A DNA stretch of 64,000 bases, taken from positions 18,030,368 through 18,094,367 of the forward strand of contig NC_059481.1 of the NCBI RefSeq assembly GCF_018139145.2, given 5' to 3'. Source of the stretch: Gymnogyps californianus. Lineage: Eukaryota; Chordata; Aves; Accipitriformes; Cathartidae. Below the pieces are notes generated by a model. The model saw nothing but the letters and a program-made list of their open reading frames with translations. It made no database searches and was not told where the DNA came from. Made by a program: the position numbers and the translations under genes. Shown here piece after piece: positions 38,770-51,069 of the stretch (position 1 is its first letter; every line of letters begins with the position of its first letter).

Positions 38770-38935
38770 AAGTGGACCTCAAATTCTCTCCAATTTCTGT
38801 GCTATAAAATGGGAATAACAGTATTAAACTTGTATGCATTATCCAGTTGCCAGGAGGCTAAATTTGTGAATATTGGTAAAATGGTTTATGATTTACAGAT
38901 GGGGAGCTTCTATAGAAATGTAAACCGTGATCGGT
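38770..38935 (+). repeat. MIR-family SINE relic (ancient amniote type)
   Basis: The sequence reads through the expected order of MIR landmarks: TTTCTGTGCTATAAAATGGG then AATAACAGTATTA, later a CCAGGAGGCTAAATTTGTGA block, a TATTGGTAAAATGGTTTATG block, and GCTTCTATAGAAATGTAAA at the end. These correspond to the MIR phrases for CTGTAAAATGGGGATAATA, GAGGATTAAAT and the GCTATAGAAATGTAAA tail, as I recall them. The copy is diverged but collinear over about 160 bases. Confidence 0.75.
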
Positions 38936-39860
38936 GTTAATTCAGCTGCTCAGGGTATTCCAGAGAGCAAAAGAGTAAATCTGGGTATCTGAGCTCTCAG
39001 TATCTTCTGCATACTACGTGCAACGGCTTTTCGGGGCAGGGGGGACGAGAAAAAAAAGCCAAAACAAAAATACCCAACCCTCCCAAAAAACCCAAATCCA
39101 AAACATCTTTTTATTGTGATTCTTCACATTCTTTGCACGTTTGCTGTATTTAAACTTGTAGTACACCAATTCAAATGTACATATTAAATAACCAATAAAA
39201 ACTTGGAGGACCCTGTTAAAGACTCATCTTATTAAATACCTGAATTGAAAGCCAAGTGCTCCTAATTTCAAGCCTTAGCCAAGTCTTTTGTTTTCTCCCC
39301 TACCTGTCAGCATAGAAGTTAAAGGGAGGAAATAATGCTGCATAGAAATCTGACTGTGATTTGTGAGATTGATTATGTTCCTACTAATGTATTTTCTAAA
39401 GTCTAATGTTTCACTAATGGCCCTAAAGGGAGGGAGCAGTCATTGTAGCAGTGAGGATGGAACAAGTTGAGTATAGAGTCCTCAGCCTTGACATACTGGC
39501 TGGTTCATTTGTCAGACTAAGAACAAAGCTGTTTACAGACAGTAACAGTTGGCAATGAATTTGAAAGCCTGTTGCCTTCAAACTACTGGACGCGGCCACT
39601 AATGCTTTATTTAGACTTAAAATTTGTATAGGGTATTGCATGCTTTGTTCAGGATATTGCAAAAAAAAAAAAAAAAGAGTCCTTGAATACAAAATGTTAT
39701 TTCTGAAAGGTGAAAGTGGTGGGGTTTTTTGATGACTTGCAATAGAAGTGGGAGAAAACCATGTAATGAAATGTTGTGGGAGTATCATAAGCTTTTTGAA
39801 CATTGCCTGGCACTGAAAAATAAGTGTAGTGTTTTGTAATATGGATATCTGCTTTTGTAG

Positions 39861-39902
39861 GAGCTTATGGGCTTGGATGAAGATGAGGATGAAGATGATA
39901 AG
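39861..39902 (+). CDS. MCTP2: MCTP2 coding exon: acidic linker (42-base small exon)
   Basis: Fourteen codons, phase 0 at both ends; acceptor gcttttgtag and donor gtaagc. The product is ELMGLDEDEDEDDK. The acidic run sits on the cytosolic side between the first membrane segment and the following polar helix, as in other MCTP2 proteins, where a comparable D/E-rich run is followed by ESEKKG. Its small size and symmetrical phase make it easy to skip without frame change. Confidence 0.93.
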
Positions 39903-40546
39903 GTAAGCATATCTCACGATTGTGTTAGCTAGAATCAGAAGGAACGTGGGAGAGCACAAACCCACCATCGTATCTCCATGAGATCTTCATTTAGTCTCTG
40001 TATTAACTGGGAAAACAATTGTTACCAGTTGGCTGATTGGCAAATTTGAAAGTATGAAAAGATTGGTTTGTGTAACATTCCATAGTGGCGTTACCTACGT
40101 GAGACCTCTGAACGGTAATTGAATCTGAGCCGTCCCCAGTTTGTGCTTGAAATCGTAACAGGCACATGTTCATGTGTGTGCACTTCTAGGTATGTGTATG
40201 GGTGGACGAGGTGCAAAGACATGCATGGGTATGTAAAATCCCCCATCGCTTCCATTTCGAGTGTTGGATGACAATCTGTACGAATGGTTTTCCCCAAATG
40301 ATTTGGCATTTCCATTTCTGTAGGCCAGAATTGGTGTGACTTGTGGAGGACTGGTTAGAATTTTCTCAATATTTCTTTCAGAGCCTGGGAAAAAACGGTT
40401 TTAGTTCATCGGCTGAAATGTAGAAAGAATTGGAGTTGGCAAGGCGTGTTTTTTATTTTATTGGAGCATACTTACTCATTCTTCTCACTATGAAAAATTC
40501 ATTGGAATTTTTTTCAAGTTTATCAAACCACAGTGACAAATGATAA

Positions 40547-40840
40547 AAGGATTAGAGGGCATGACATTTGAAGAAAGATTAAGAGAACTTAATGTATACA
40601 GCTTGAAAAAACATAAGTAAGTGAAGGAAGATCTAATAATCTATAAATACTTTAAAGCTAAAAGGTGAGGAATTATTTAACAAGCAACAGCATGCAAAGG
40701 AACATTAGCTGTTAGGAAGAAAATGTTCACAAGGCAATGTGAAACTTTCAAATTGCATACTAAGTTAATAAAACATAGAATATTCAAGAAGAGTCTTAAG
40801 AGTGTTACAGTGAAATTGTTGATCATTGAGAAGTAAATCG
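40547..40840 (+). repeat. Ancient CR1/L3-like LINE 3' fragment, sense
   Basis: Translated from 40548, the stretch gives an interrupted series LEGMTFEERLRELNVYSLKK, a stop, then VKEDLIIYKYFKAKR. This is the CR1-family ORF2 C-terminal signature (E-E-R-L-R-E-L, S-L-x-K-K, D-L-I-x-x-Y-K-Y-x-K), with several stops. Downstream, GGAATTATTTAACAAG and AATATTCAAGAAGAGTCTTA also fit the family's later conserved parts. It is much more diverged than the CR1 starting 180 bases further on. Confidence 0.78.
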
Positions 40841-41020
40841 ATACCACAGTTAGCAAGTGCACCTTAACTCTTCTCAGTCACAGACACTAGAATTGAAGCT
40901 CAGCGGTCTAATTGATGGGAATAGTTATTTAAATTTAACATGCTCTTCTGTGGTGGTTATATTTTAATGAGCAACCAGAAATCTGTCACAGTTATAACAT
41001 GAACTTTAGACAACCTAGTT

Positions 41021-41460
41021 GAAGATGATCAGACGGCTGGAGCACCTCTCCTATGAAGACAGGCTGAGAGAGTTGGGATTGTTCAGCCTGGAGAAAAGAA
41101 GGCTCTGGGGAGACCTTATAGCAGCCTTCCAGTACTAAAGGGAGCCTACAAGAAAGCCGGAGAGGGACTTTTTACAAGGGTGTGTAGTGATAGGACAAGG
41201 GGTAATGGCTTTAAACTGGAAGAGGGTAGATTTAGATCAGATGTAAGGAAGAAGCTCTTTACTGTGAGGGTGGTGAGGCGCTGGAACAGGTTGCCCAGAG
41301 AAGTTGTGGATGCCCCCTCCCTGGAAGTGTTCAAGGCCAGGCTGGATGGGGCTTTGAGCAACCTGGTCTGGTGGAAGGTGTCCCTGTCCATGGCAGGGGG
41401 GTTGGAACTAGAGGATCTTTAAGGTCCTTTCCAACCCAAACCATTCTATGATTCTATGAA
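41021..41460 (+). repeat. CR1 LINE, 3'-end fragment (bird type), sense
   Basis: It starts within the GAAGATGATCAGACGGCTGG block typical of CR1 ORF2, runs through DRTRGNGFKLEEGRFRSD and the final APSLEVFKARLDGAL (open from 41180 to 41422), then the short 3' UTR and two exact ATTCTATG octamers at 41443-41458. It is 5'-truncated. A one-base deletion in the AGTACTAAAGG block and changes further on break the frame upstream of 41180. It lies opposite in orientation to the copy at 12598-12997. Confidence 0.96.
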
Positions 41461-44400
41461 TTACAGGTTTCTTGCAACACACAATAATTGTTTAAAAGTT
41501 CTTATTTATAATTTACTTTTTGTATCGTAAAATTGGTCAGCTAAATGGACCAATATCTGGAACTCATCAGAAGTTGCTAAATGAAAGTTGCATCTTTTTC
41601 AAAGGAATACTGTGTATCTCTGAAAGTCGATAATTTCTATTTTGTGGGTACCCAAAGCTAGACACCTGTAAATATTGACCCTACATCTTATTTGTGTGAT
41701 GCCTAAAGGTGTAACTTATTCATTGGAACCAATCCCATTTACTGGGATTTTTTAATATTCCTCTTTTTCATTTGCAAGTGCTGAGGTGGGGAAAAAAAGT
41801 AAAAATATATTAAATAGGTATTTAATCCTCTGTTTCCTGTGCTCTGCAACAGATTCATTGCTCCAAAGCCAAAATATTCTAGGTTACATTTACCCTAGAT
41901 TTAACTCCAGTGACTTTGATTCTCTCTATAAATACAACTGGATCACTTAAATATGGATCTAATCACTTTGCATTTTTGCCTCCCTCCTCCCCTGCTCAAC
42001 AACTTCACTGTCATTTTCTTTCTTGATATCTTTTAACTAAATATGCAGGTTTGGGAAAACTCCTGAGAGTCAATGTTGAGCTGCTGATGATTTGGCCCTA
42101 CCATTTTGTAATCAGCATTGCCTCTATCTCCATTTCATGTATGCACAGTGACTCTTTGAAATGGAGAGCTGGTAGCACTGGCTAAAGCTACTCACAGTAG
42201 ACACCTCCAGCAGGCTTTCTCATCAAGATAGCACTTTATATCCCAACATTACAGCAATAATAATTCATAACTTGTATACTAGTGTTATGGGTCTGTGGAA
42301 TTCTGACACAGAATTACCAGGAGAGAGAATTGCCAGCCACTACATGTGTCCCATGTCAAGTGCTGTGCAGCACTGCCTTAATGTCTCTGTCCTGTCCTGG
42401 GTATAGCCTTTTTGCATCAGTGATGGACCATGCTTGCATTCTGATGACTTGCATCTTTAAGTACATTAGGTTATTCTAAGTGACTTTTCCAAGTCTGAGG
42501 GTGGCCAATGCTCTCTAGGGAGTGTAAGAAAAATGTAATTTTATGACATTATCTCATGGCAATGTCAACATTTAAACAGACAACTATACTTTAAAAAGAA
42601 GTCTGTGTATTTTTTTTTTTTTTCCTTCCCCTCCCTAATATAAGAGCTCCTAAAGTTGAAATCTGCTAGTTCGGTTGTGGTATACGAGGTCACTGTTTCT
42701 GTTTCCTATCATCATGCTGTATCAAAATACTTGCACACATAGCCTTTCTGGGTTCTGCTGCATGTTAGACATAACAGATCATGCTTCTGGGAATTGTAAC
42801 ACACCCTCTAAGAGATGAACTGTTTACAAATTATAAATACACAGACGCTTAGTTCAAAAACCCAAGAGCAGATTAACTCCCTCCATCTAAACTATCTGTC
42901 TTAAATGACAGGGCTTAATTGCCAACTCCCCCTTTCTTTCCCCTCTCCCCTCCCCAAATACCAGCATGGAGGACTGTAAAAGATAAGAGAGCTCTGTCCC
43001 TTTGGCACAAGCTGTTCGGTGGATGAATGCCTTCTCGGATTTGTGCCATCTTGGACATGGAGTTCAGGCTGTGTTGTGTCAGCTCTGGGATCTGTCAGGC
43101 TGTCTGAATAAGGATTGTTGTAAAATTACATCACTGAAACATCTTTTGCCTGCTAGTAGAAAGGTATAGACAAGTTACATGCAGCTCAATGTAAGTTGTC
43201 TGATTGACCGTTTCTATTTATTTTACTTTTTTTTCTTTTTTGACAATGACTGTAGAGCTTCAAGAGCAGATGGTTACCCTGTTGAATGAGTGTATCATAG
43301 CACCCGACTGGAAAGAGTCTTGGAGTCTCCTCATGATCTTAAGTTGTCTGGATAAAAGTTTGCATCTCCTCCAAAACAGACAAAACTTAAATTACTACTA
43401 TTTCCAGGTCTGGTAACTGATTCAAAAGAAAATCAGAGACAAAACTAAATCAACAGCAATTTCTGGTTTTGTGGGGTTTTTGGGGTTTTTTTTTTTTTTT
43501 GGAGGGTTTCTATCCAATGGTGAGCCAACGTAGCCCTGCTTGGCTAGTGGGATGTAATAGGGAAGGATCAGTTGACACTGTGGCTTTAAGCCAAGTTATT
43601 TGGCAACTTCCAAGAAATGTTTAGTATCTCATGTATTGGAAAAAAGAAAAGGGGGGAAAAAATCCCCAAAGAAGAAAAATCCAATATTTCTAATGTAGGA
43701 AATTCTCTGTCAAAAATAGGTACCAAAAATATACAAAGTTTTATGAACACAATTCAAAAAGACTCCAGCCAAACAAATTAAAGTCAAATTCATCCAGTAG
43801 CAAACAGCTGACATTTTCCATTTGAGTTAGATTCAGCATGTGGAAACCTTCCGTATGGATCTTATTTGTATGGGTGGATTACGATGAAAATTGCATTAAT
43901 TTTCTCCACAGTAAAGGTCAGTAATTGAAACATGAACCAAGAGTCTATTGTGTAAGATGCTATATCCCCATACTTAGGAAAGGTCATTCAAGACAATATC
44001 ATCTCATTGTTTTCTTCCCTGGAAGTATAAATAATTTCATTAGTTTTTCTTTTTCTCTTCAATACAACAATTGCAATATAATATTTCAACATCTCCCATT
44101 GATTGCTGAAGAGAAATGACGGTAAAGACTTGAAAATACCCCATGATACACAGGGTATGTTCAGACTAACAAGGAGCACCCACCTTCTCCACAAAATTAT
44201 GGGCAAGATTGTGTCCTAAAAAACCCCACAAGGTGTGTGTTTGTGTAGACGTGGACTCCCTTAAATTGCTGTTCTTTCTTCAGTTGGCTCTTTGTGGCTT
44301 CCCTCTCACTGCTTCCTAATGAGTCTGTGCACAGACCGTGAAAACACTAGTGATGGAGAAGCCTAAGGGACGGATTCTGCTACTTGCCTGAGCTATGCTC

Positions 44401-45125
44401 GGTGCAAAGCTGGAGGATGGGACGCTTTTAAGCACACATAATCATCTGGTCTTGCAACCATCTTGACTAAAGTGCAATACAAGTTTCCAGGTATCACTTA
44501 AGACATAATTATAGCTTCTGTAAGTTTTCTCCAAGCTTCTTATTAACCTAAGCAGCTTCTGGTTAAGACAGAGTGCAGGGGTTGCTCTGGTTGTGCTTTG
44601 CTCTTTGCTTGGGAGCCTCCTGTGTACAAGAAACTGGAAGATAAATGGTCTGTTGTTATTTCTTATTTACACTGCAGCATTGCTTAGTACTGCTCTTATC
44701 CACAGGCATCCCATAAATTGGCACAAACCTTGTCTCAGCATCATGACCCACCCATTCATAGGTTTAGGAGTGATGGGAGAGAGGAGTTGAAAGGAGGGAC
44801 TTGCAGAGGACTTTTAGATATCCTGGGGACTGTGGTATGGCTCTCCTCACAAAGAAGCCTTAGCAGCCCTACGGCAGTCTAAAATTCTCCCTCTTGCCCT
44901 GGAGGTAGGTAAGCCAACACTGTAACTTCTCTAAATCTCTGGAGAAATATTAAGTAGCACTAGGCAGGTCACTGGACCGAGCACATAAACCTCAGGGGGT
45001 TCTTGTTCCTTAAAAATTCCAACTATTTAAAATGTTGTTAAAATTTATTTTGAATTGGCCAGATGTATGACTAGGTCTATCTTTCTCCTGTACCCCAAAT
45101 TGCTAAAGATCATTTACCTAGATTA

Positions 45126-45158
45126 TAGATGATGATCCAGTAGATGATGATCCAGTAG
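45126..45158 (+). repeat. 15-base direct tandem duplication
   Basis: The unit TAGATGATGATCCAG occurs twice in exact succession and is followed by the first three bases of a third copy. The identical units indicate a recent event. Confidence 0.92.
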
Positions 45159-47184
45159 TTTAAGTCTAATCACCATGTGATTGTTCTTAGGTCTCGTGTA
45201 TTTCCAGGAGAAAGCACTTATTTTGACCAAAGTTGTTTTCTTTCCCCTTCCCTTTTTTAAATCAAAGGTGACTGATGACTTTTTATCTCTGTTCAGGCTT
45301 CTTTCTTGTTGCTGCTTACACGCATGTTCCTCACCTGAAAGGCGTTTTATTCTGTTGTGACTACCAGTATTGCTTTAAAACTTGTAGCAGTACCACCAGA
45401 CTTGGGCTTACTTTACATGTCTATGAAAACGTGAGCAAGTACAGAAAATGCCCCTTAAACCTCCTGCATTTCACGCCTGTGCAGAGACCAAGCAACAGAG
45501 TTACGACCTAAGCCTCTCCACATAAGCTTTTTCTTGGGTTGGGCTTAGGAGACTTTTGCTGGTCCTCTGCGCACAGATGCAATTCATCTAATGTAAGCAA
45601 AGAAAGTGTAAGCATGGCTGAACAAGGCGTAAAGTGGTCATCTTCTGCCTTTTAGCCAGTGTTCCCCCAGCCTTAGCTGTAGGATGATGTGCCATTGCTT
45701 TTAAAATGTGTCCTTTTAAGGCCGATGGTGCTCTCCTTCATATCAATCTGAAGTGATTCTATTGGCTCTGGTGGAAGTATTCCAGATTTCACACCTTTTT
45801 AACTGAGAGCATAAATTGACCTGTATGTGTTGCATTTCCTCTATTTGGTAATTATTTCAAGTACAGTCAGATTCGCTAAATTTCCACCGCCAGGCAGGCA
45901 CATTTGCAGCATGGTGTTAATAAACAAAAAGATCCTGTGATGCACAGTTTCAGGACTGCATGAGGCAATTGCTCAGAGTTTGGCTGCCATCCTCTCCGGG
46001 TACCCGTCCTCCTGGAAGTGCCGAGAAGCCCTCCTCGACACGCAGCAGACATTGCAGCACAGGGCAAGACAGTGACTCAGCAAGGCAGATTGCTGGGTTC
46101 GTTTCAGCCGCCGTTGGCTCCCACCGAAGGCAGGATCCAGTTCAAGGTTGCTGTGGTGACTATTTTCAAAGCTCTGCCTGGAATTCATTTTAGCTACCAA
46201 GAGACTGTCTGTCACTCCATGGCTACCGCCTCCCACAAGAGCTTCATTCTGCTGCTAGACTGAAGTTGTTAGTGAAGTGTTCCCTGCAGACAATAGAGGC
46301 CAGTGGTCTGCTGTTTATACCCAATAAAATCTTTCTGGTTTCAGAAGTTCTTCTACAAGTATTTTGGCCTTAAGATGCTGTTTGGCACAGGTTTTGCTGG
46401 ACACCGGTAAGGTCGGAGTTTTGTAGTCTAGCACAGAGCAAGTTGCAAGTTAAATCCAACTTTGGCTAAGTCTGCTTTTCTCTAAATAACTGCAGCATTT
46501 TTAAAAAAAAAAAAAAAAACAAACAGAATAATAGTGGAGCAAAAAGACATGCATGCCTGAGCTTTTTTCCTTTCTTTCCCCTTTTCATCAATCTTGTTTG
46601 TTGCTAATACACTAGGGAATTCATATCTGGTACGTGGGATAAACCCTGGTAAAACATTGCCCTAATGTGCTTGTAGCAGCAGTGGCATAATGAGATAGCT
46701 ACTGTAAAAAAGCTAATCCTGAAAGTTAGGCCAGCCCAGGACTAGGCAGACTAACTCTTTGAATTCCTGAAGATATTCAAGGTTTTCATTCCTGACTTAG
46801 TTGCCTGTATCCTGTTTTCTTCCTCCTTTTGCATTAATCCCTATTTATTTTTTCTCCTCCCCTTTTCCTCATCCTTGGCCCCAAGTGTTCCTCAGCTTTA
46901 TATATTGAGTTTCCCTTGGCATGCCAAAAATCTGCTGATGAATACCACTTGTTTGAAAGTCGCATGCAAGATTTCTTTTTGTGTGAGTGTTTTATATGAA
47001 ATCCAAGTGAGCAAGTATTTAGAATTTGCTCATGGCTTCAAGCCTAAGTTTTTAGTTGTGTGCATACGGTATTTGCAGTATACATCAGAAATACGCTTAG
47101 AGAACAACATTAAAAATTGTGCGTTTGGAGTGTTGCTTACTGGTTTGGATGTATCCAGAGGAAAAATATCTGAAGGATAGATTT

Positions 47185-47340
47185 AAAAAATTGGGAACAG
47201 CTTTTTGTAAAGATGAAAGCTATTAATCATTGAAACAAATGATCACAAGAAGTTAGAACGTCTCCACCATCCAAGTTTTCAAGTCAGTAACGGATGCTTT
47301 GCTAGAGCAGAAGCCGTAACTAGTGTTATTTGGTCCTTGT
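47185..47340 (+). repeat. Ancient CR1/L3-like LINE 3' fragment, sense
   Basis: The block CTATTAATCATTGAAACAAA, then a TCTCCACCATCCAAGTTTTC block, then GGATGCTTTGCTAGAGCAG, is collinear with the family's phrase coding N-H-W-N-x-L, then S-P-S-L-x-x-F-K-x-x-L-D-x-x-L, which in my recall reads ATTAACCATTGGAACAA and TCTCCATCACTG. The frame is broken by stops. Limits are approximate. Confidence 0.75.
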
Positions 47341-50300
47341 TGCAGAGCAGACGATTGATAATTTTTGCCTTCAGTCTCTTCCGCCATAGCTCTTATGATT
47401 TTCCCTTACAAGCCCAGCTCTGACAATTGTAGCTCACCCGTTGTGAATTGCCGTGTTAATGCTGGAGATGTCCTCTCCTGGCCTGCCCCATATTTCGCAC
47501 GCTTTTAAAGTCTTCGGCATTGGAAGTACCTCAATTTTGCGGTCGCCTGACAGTTTCTTTTGCAACTGTCCCTGAATGTCTGGGAGCAGCATAACATAAT
47601 AGGGGAAGGGAAGGAAGATCACAGAGCTGTAGTAACCCTTTGAGTGCATTTACATGTCCTGTTTATTAACTGTTACATATTTCAGAAAGAGAAAAATCTA
47701 GAAGCACCTTTCATTCGGTACGGCAGAGATTTGGTGTCTTCATTTACAAGTTTAAATTGATGTACATTCGCTGGACACGAAAGACTTAATTTTTGAATTT
47801 GCTGCGTGTTGGGGTTTTTTGAGGGTGTTTTGGTTTGGGTTTTTTTTTTTTCCTTCCCCTGACATGCTTAATCTTTTGTAAGACCCCTTCTGTGTTTTTG
47901 TTCAGGCAATTAATGTAGAAATGAAGTTTTCTTAAATCAGGATATGCAAGGAAGATTTGAAGTAACACACTGATTATATAATTAATTCTCAGCTGTAAAT
48001 TCATTTTGATGGAGTTAATTCTTTCCCAGAGGCTGAAGACTAGTTTTGGTCCACCCACAGTGCTGTAATCAGCTAAGAAATAAAGAAGAAAAAGGCCGTG
48101 AAGGAATGGAAGTTTCACAACCTGTTTTAGGAAAAAAATGCCAGAAACAGGCAGGATATTTTATTTTTAATTCAAGCAAAAGCTTCTGAGCTGTGATTTT
48201 GAACCATGGGTATCCAAATCCTGTTTTTAAGCAGCATAATATATTAAGTCCAAAAGAAATCAGAAAGGAGTGATACCTGAGGAGGATGGAGAAAAATTTA
48301 TCTGGGTGGTGGGACCTAGCACAGATGGGAAAATGTGTTTAGTGGAAGATGTATTTAGGATTATTTTTTACATCTTCCACAAATATGGTAACATTCAAAT
48401 ATGGCTCTCTGTATGACAGTTGCCCGTTTACTAATAAATACGAACCAGTGACTGTCATCTTGATAGACTATGAACTCTCTTACTGCTTCTGACAGTGTTT
48501 TGCAAGGTGCTGACTTCAGAAAGCATAAACAATGCTCCAAAACCTAAATAATTTGGAAAATCCTGTTGATTGTACTTCGTCTGCTTCTCTCTTGCTTAAC
48601 CAGTGACCTAATCATCCTGTAGATGTGTTTACACTGCAGGTTTCAGAACAAAACAGTAATAACAAAGAAAAGACATTGACGAATATCCAGGATTTTCAAA
48701 TGATTCTGCACATGTATTGCAGTGCATACTACAGGGGCAGTTGCTAGCCTATTTTACTCTCTAATAACTGATTTCGTTTACAAGGCTTTCTAATCCCAGT
48801 CTGTCTCTGCCTTTTCCTTGGTTGGGCATATTTTGTATTATAAATTGAAAATGCTGTTGTCTGTGGGTGATTTTAGCATGCATGGTAGGTATGAGTATGC
48901 ACGCAATTGTCATTATATCCTAGGAACTGGTAGTTTCTGTTTTATTTTCTTAGTCTGCTTGGTGGCTGCAGCAGAAGTTATGTTGTATTGGTTAAACTGC
49001 ATTATCACCACGTTTCTAAGCTCAATTGAAGACGTGTAAATGAAGTCAGCATGATGCAGATAGAGCTGACAGATGATCTTCCTTGCAGCTCTGGGTAGCA
49101 AGAGTAGGCTTGCCCTGGAATATCACTTTATCTAAAGTGGTTTCTTTACCCTCTGTCTGAATTTGGATAGAATGAAATTCCTACTGGCTGGTTCTCCATG
49201 AACTGCTCCCCAACTTCTACTTCCAAGTTTGGTGCAAAAAAGCCAACTATGGCTAAGGGACCATTGTACCGTTCTAGTGAGTGAATAGTTAAATATAATC
49301 TTAATGTGTCATTTACATTTGAGCCTAACAAGGTTATAACTGGAGTTGTGTGAAAATGACTTTTTGGTGCTATTTTCACATAAACTGACTACTTATTTAT
49401 TTATTTTGTTCTGGGGTTATTTCACACCCTAAGGGTTTCATTTTTGTTGGTTGTTTTATTAATGTAAAAATACTCATTTTCACACCCAAATGTGTGATTA
49501 TTTAAAATGCTGCTTCTATTCATTGTGCACTCACTTGCAACCTAAAGGCAAATATTCAAATGTCTGGAGCTTGATAACTCTGTAGTGGTTTTGGCTGGCT
49601 TTTTAAACTCAAAAACTACTGTGAAGAGAAATGGGCAGTGAGTAATTCAAAGGGTTACAAGGGCTGTACTGTCATGTCTGCCTCTCAGCATCCGAGGATG
49701 GTTCATATGTTATTCCAGCACACAACGATGTAGTGCAGTGCCCTGTCTCAGACGCACGCAAACCCCCTCGCAGCACGGTAGTGCCAAAAGGCTGTAGCAA
49801 TGAGCCTTCACCTCTCTGGCCCACTGCGACTCTAAGTAGCCTCTGACCCTCTCTCCTGCATGGAGAAATAACGTGGGTTCACAACACAGAAGCAGAATTG
49901 CAGCAGTGTTGATCTGAGTGTCTCCGGCCCTTGCTTACTCCCACCCACCTTTTCCCTTGCCCTGGCCACTGAGGACCACAGAGAACATGGATGCAATGTG
50001 CGTTTTACCAGCATCTCCCCTCTCTGGGCACTGACTGGTTAAAACAGAACTTAAAATGTCTTTTTTCTAAATTGGGCTGATTTTGGAGAGTCTAAATGTG
50101 ATGTAAAAATGAGTGTCCAGGGCTCTGCATTTTGTAATAAGTGAATGTTTTGCTGATTTCTTGCTAGAATATCTGCAACCACACCAATTTGCATGCCTGT
50201 ATGTGTGTTAGATTGCTGGCAAAGAAATGCTGAATGCTGATAATTGTATACTGATTTCCAAGGCTGATTTAAGTCATTTTGATTTTTTAATTCATTCTGT

Positions 50301-50959
50301 GCTTCCTTTTTATTTCTGCACATGTGTAGTAATGTCCTGTAATGTTGTTGCCTAAAATAAGCAGTAAGAAATGAAGTTGAGATGGCTGCTGTAAAAGGAA
50401 AATGACATTTTTTCTTTGATTCTTTTTTCTTTCCAGTAAAAGAATAGGTCTCTGTATACAGAATGTTCAAAAAAATGTTGCATTCACTATCTTGCTGCTA
50501 ATTTATATACAGAAAACAGCATGGCTGTTGGGAGCCTACAAAGCTCAGAAAAGTGATATTTAGAAGTTCTGCACAAGAATATTCTTGTTCTTGAGAAGCA
50601 CTGAGTACCCAGCACTCCCCTACAGGTCAGCTCGACTCAGGGCTGTTCAGCATCTCTTCTGGTTTGACATGCAACTGGGTTCTTCAGTGAAAGCCTGGTT
50701 TGAGATCCTGCAGTCGATTTCTGTTAGAAGATGTAGAAACCTCTGCTCATGTGCTGAGGAAAAGGAAGAAAATATAGAGAACTATATGTCTTCATGTTAA
50801 TTGTATGTGATAAACCTAGGGTGTGTGTTCTCTTCTTCCTTCAGTGAGATACTTGAGTTCATGGATGCATCAGCCGTACTGGGAATCTTACTTTCTTCAC
50901 GTGAACATGTTAACAAATACTGAATGTCTAAAAGGTTTTGGTTTTCCTTTTTTTGTTAG

Positions 50960-51069
50960 GAATCTGAGAAAAAGGGGTTGATTGACAGAATCCACATGGT
51001 CCAAGAGATCATCATAGCTGTTCAAAGCATCCTAGAAGAAATAGCATCGTTTGGAGAGAGGATTAAAAA
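50960..51069 (+). CDS. MCTP2: MCTP2 coding exon: polar helix between the membrane segments
   Basis: The acceptor is ttttgttag and the donor gtaagt. It has thirty-six codons plus two bases of a split asparagine codon completed by the next exon. The product runs [17 protein letters not shown], then [19 protein letters not shown]. This heptad-like stretch with conserved ASFGERIKN is shared by MCTP1 and MCTP2 and by the plant FT-interacting/quirky C2 proteins in related form, supporting the family call. Confidence 0.95.

Larger units (their letters stand above)
37019..39860 (+). other. MCTP2: Intron, 2.8 kb, GC-AG type
   Basis: It begins gcaagtaaag and ends gcttttgtag. It contains MIR/L3-like relics at 38420-38482 and 38770-38935 and a poly-A run at 39661-39676. 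The remaining sequence is AT-rich without recognised content. The 181-codon open frame on the minus strand over 39423-39968 has no recognisable domains and overlaps the next exon antisense; I treat it as chance. Confidence 0.85.
39903..50959 (+). other. MCTP2: Intron, 11.1 kb, with CR1 copies of different ages
   Basis: The donor is gtaagc and the acceptor ttttgttag. It contains an ancient CR1/L3 fragment (40547-40840), a younger bird CR1 (41021-41460), a 15-base tandem duplication (45126-45158) and another ancient CR1/L3 fragment (47185-47340). A possible degraded SINE tail occurs near 41895-41920. Long T or A runs occur near 42610, 43485, 46502 and 47841. A moderately GC-rich patch at about 45985-46150 matches nothing I know. 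Confidence 0.85.

Noticed and set aside
39423..39968. A 181-codon open frame on the minus strand overlapping the small acidic exon antisense.
   Set aside because: It has low-complexity, hydrophobic-rich composition, no domain, no promoter or polyadenylation context, and it crosses a real exon on the other strand. Best read as a chance frame.
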